Assembly: GCA_051155755.1 (NCBI GenBank)
Contig: DAXETY010000108.1
Location: 1-15,318, forward strand
Reading direction: 5' to 3'
Length of the DNA: 15,318 bases
From: DAXETY01 sp051155755
GTDB taxonomy: Bacteria; Desulfobacterota; Desulfobacteria; Desulfobacterales; SG8-13
The stretch's first letter is position 1; every line of letters starts with the position of its first letter. The notes below the pieces were generated by a model that saw nothing but the letters and a program-made list of their open reading frames with translations, was not told where the DNA came from and ran no database searches. This document shows, piece by piece, positions 13,705 to 15,318 of the stretch. The position numbers were made by a program, and so were the translations under genes.

Positions 13705-15090
13705 ATGGCAGACAAGCCGATTTCCAATCCAATTGAAAAAACGGGGTTTTTTAAGAACCTCGTTGACAACATGGAGATCGGCGTGATCATCAGCGATCCT
13801 GATGGAATCATCATTTACATCAACAAGACTTATTCTCGGTTTTTAGACATTGACATCCCAAGTTCCCTGGGCCGGCCCGTAAGGGAGGTGATCACCAACA
13901 GCCGTCTTCCCATCGTTGCCAAGACCGGCATCCCCGAGATCAATTTCCCCCACAAATTCAAAGATACCGGATTTTTGGTCCATCGAATCCCCCTGCGCGA
14001 AAAAGGTCGCATTATCGCCGTACTGGGGCTGGTGTTGTTTGATTCAGCCACCACCGTCACGAAACTGGCCGAGAAACTCGATCGCCTAGAGTCCAAAATC
14101 GTCGATGTGCAAAAAGAACTCGCCTACGTTCACACCCCGCAGTTTTCCTTTGACAGCATCATTGGGAAAAGCAAGCCGCTCAACAGCATCAAGCTCGAAG
14201 CCTTAAACGCCGCTGGAACGAACATGCCGGTGCTGATCACCGGAGAGTCGGGGACCGGCAAAGAACTATTCGCCCATGCGATACACAATGCCAGCGAACG
14301 CAGGGATTTTCCTTTCATCCGGGTTAATTGCGCGGCCTTGCCCAAAGAATTGCTGGAGGCAGAACTGTTTGGGTATGAAAAGGGCTCATTTACCGGTGCC
14401 AATCCAAAGGGCAAGCCCGGCAAATTCGAGCTCGCCCATCTGGGTACGATCTTTTTGGATGAGATTGGCGATATGCCGATCGAAATGCAGCCCAAGCTGC
14501 TGCGGGTTCTGGAGCTGAAAGAATTCGACCGGGTCGGCGGCATTTCGATAATCACCTCGGATTTCAGAATTATTGCAGCCACCAACCAGGATCTGGAGGG
14601 GCTGATGAAGGCCGGTCAATTCCGGCGGGATCTTTATTTCCGGTTGAATGGGATTCCCATTCGCATCGATCCGCTCAGAAGCAGAAAGGACGATGTCATC
14701 CCTTTGGCGTATCATTTTATCGAAAAAACAGTCAAAGGCCCCTCGGGGAAGGGAATCCGCATCAGCCCCGCAGCAGGTAAAACACTCGAAAGCTATGATT
14801 GGCCGGGAAATGCGCGAGAGCTGTTGCATGTCATTCAACGGGCCCTGTACAAATCCAAATTCGAGACGATTCGACCGGAATACCTTCCCGATTACCTCTA
14901 TCAATCGACTGTCTTTCCGAAACGTGCCGATGCGGCCTCTTTAAATGACTACATGAGATCTGCCGAACGCTTTCTGATCGAACAGACGCTGCGCCAGGCA
15001 GATGGCAATAAATCCAGGGCCGCCGATGCCCTGGGGATACATCGAACCCTGCTTTATCGAAAGATGAAGATACTTGGCATCGTGATTTGA
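13705..15090 (+). CDS. Sigma-54-dependent transcriptional activator (PAS-AAA+-Fis)
   Basis: Predicted product is 461 residues. ATG 13705 is preferred to GTG 13696; neither has a strong binding site. Order: PAS sensor domain at about 14-115; a short coiled-coil linker (TKLAEKLDRLESKIVDVQKE) to 142; AAA+ domain with Walker A GESGTGKE 180-187, sigma-contacting loop GSFTGA 227-232 (usual GAFTGA), Walker B IFLDEIGD 249-256, arginine finger region FRRDLYFRLN and WPGNAREL; Fis-type helix-turn-helix at 435-455 (NKSRAADALGIHRTLLYRKM). There is no receiver domain, so the PAS domain probably senses a small ligand, plausibly the substrate or its CoA ester. Together with two sigma-54 promoters in the cluster it is the likely local activator. 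Confidence 0.95.
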   Translation: MADKPISNPIEKTGFFKNLVDNMEIGVIISDPDGIIIYINKTYSRFLDIDIPSSLGRPVREVITNSRLPIVAKTGIPEINFPHKFKDTGFLVHRIPLREKGRIIAVLGLVLFDSATTVTKLAEKLDRLESKIVDVQKELAYVHTPQFSFDSIIGKSKPLNSIKLEALNAAGTNMPVLITGESGTGKELFAHAIHNASERRDFPFIRVNCAALPKELLEAELFGYEKGSFTGANPKGKPGKFELAHLGTIFLDEIGDMPIEMQPKLLRVLELKEFDRVGGISIITSDFRIIAATNQDLEGLMKAGQFRRDLYFRLNGIPIRIDPLRSRKDDVIPLAYHFIEKTVKGPSGKGIRISPAAGKTLESYDWPGNARELLHVIQRALYKSKFETIRPEYLPDYLYQSTVFPKRADAASLNDYMRSAERFLIEQTLRQADGNKSRAADALGIHRTLLYRKMKILGIVI

Positions 15091-15318
15091 TTGAATGTTT
15101 CAGGGGTGAGGGCTTGCTTGCAATATTGCTAAAAGGTAACCATTCCATAACACAACCAATTCCAAATTTGGTTTATCCATCAATTTTCAGGCAATCTCAA
15201 TAACCAAAATTTAATGCCGTCTTAACAAGGCTACAAATTTCTTTTTTTAAGGTACCCTTGCAGTCATAAATGGGGACTTGCCTGACCGAATCGGTACCAG
15301 AAAACCCGCGTTGAGAGC
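15091..15318. other. AT-rich end region, no gene seen
   Basis: No binding site or open frame of note is present. A weak stem (AACCAA at 15154-15159 with TTGGTT at 15168-15173) and a T-run near 15241-15247 may help end transcription, but they are not joined into a standard terminator. Confidence 0.4.

Overview
The window looks like a chromosomal piece of an anaerobic deltaproteobacterium (Desulfobacterota, perhaps Desulfobacteraceae-like). This placement is inference: it rests on a TRAP transporter beside CoA-linked acid degradation under a sigma-54 activator, on the small repeat type, and on the mix of IS66, REP-associated and group II intron remnants. No rRNA, tRNA or CRISPR array was seen.

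Region A (1-1591, GC-rich, + strand) holds the end of a family-4 glycosyltransferase gene and an overlapping polysaccharide-deacetylase-like (DUF2334-type) gene. Together they suggest envelope glycan or glycolipid work.

Region B (about 1592-6265, visibly AT-richer) is an accessory scrap zone. It has a 153-bp MITE-like inverted-repeat element flanked by AAAACT, and small genes in both orientations: a YbjQ/UPF0145 protein, a zinc-ribbon protein lacking one ligand, an unrecognised small protein, an SdpI-family membrane protein and a TfoX C-terminal-domain protein. It also has an attC-like hairpin and truncated mobile elements: the 3' end of a group II intron joined to the 5' end of a transposase gene, and an IS66 transposase tail abutting the head of a REP-type Y1 transposase. 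The zone ends with an 81-bp near-copy of part of the glycosyltransferase gene from region A, so two copies of one short sequence bracket it.

Region C (6266-15090) is a coherent catabolic cluster. Genes dctP-dctQ-dctM (TRAP transporter) and an acyl-CoA synthetase gene lie on the minus strand. A short-chain dehydrogenase, an SCP2-type thiolase and a PAS-AAA-Fis sigma-54 activator lie on the plus strand. The synthetase/dehydrogenase intergenic region carries two divergent sequences that fit sigma-54 -24/-12 promoters well, each with exact GG-N10-GC spacing. TGTA-N10-TACA-type sites occur there and again upstream of dctP, and could be the activator's binding sites.

The proposed pathway is uptake of a carboxylic acid by TRAP, activation to its CoA ester, oxidation of a hydroxyl to a keto group by the SDR, and thiolytic cleavage. 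No acyl-CoA dehydrogenase or enoyl-CoA hydratase is present, so the substrate may already carry a 3-hydroxyl. That is inference. The catabolic cluster with its self-contained sigma-54 switch is the best candidate for an undescribed system here.
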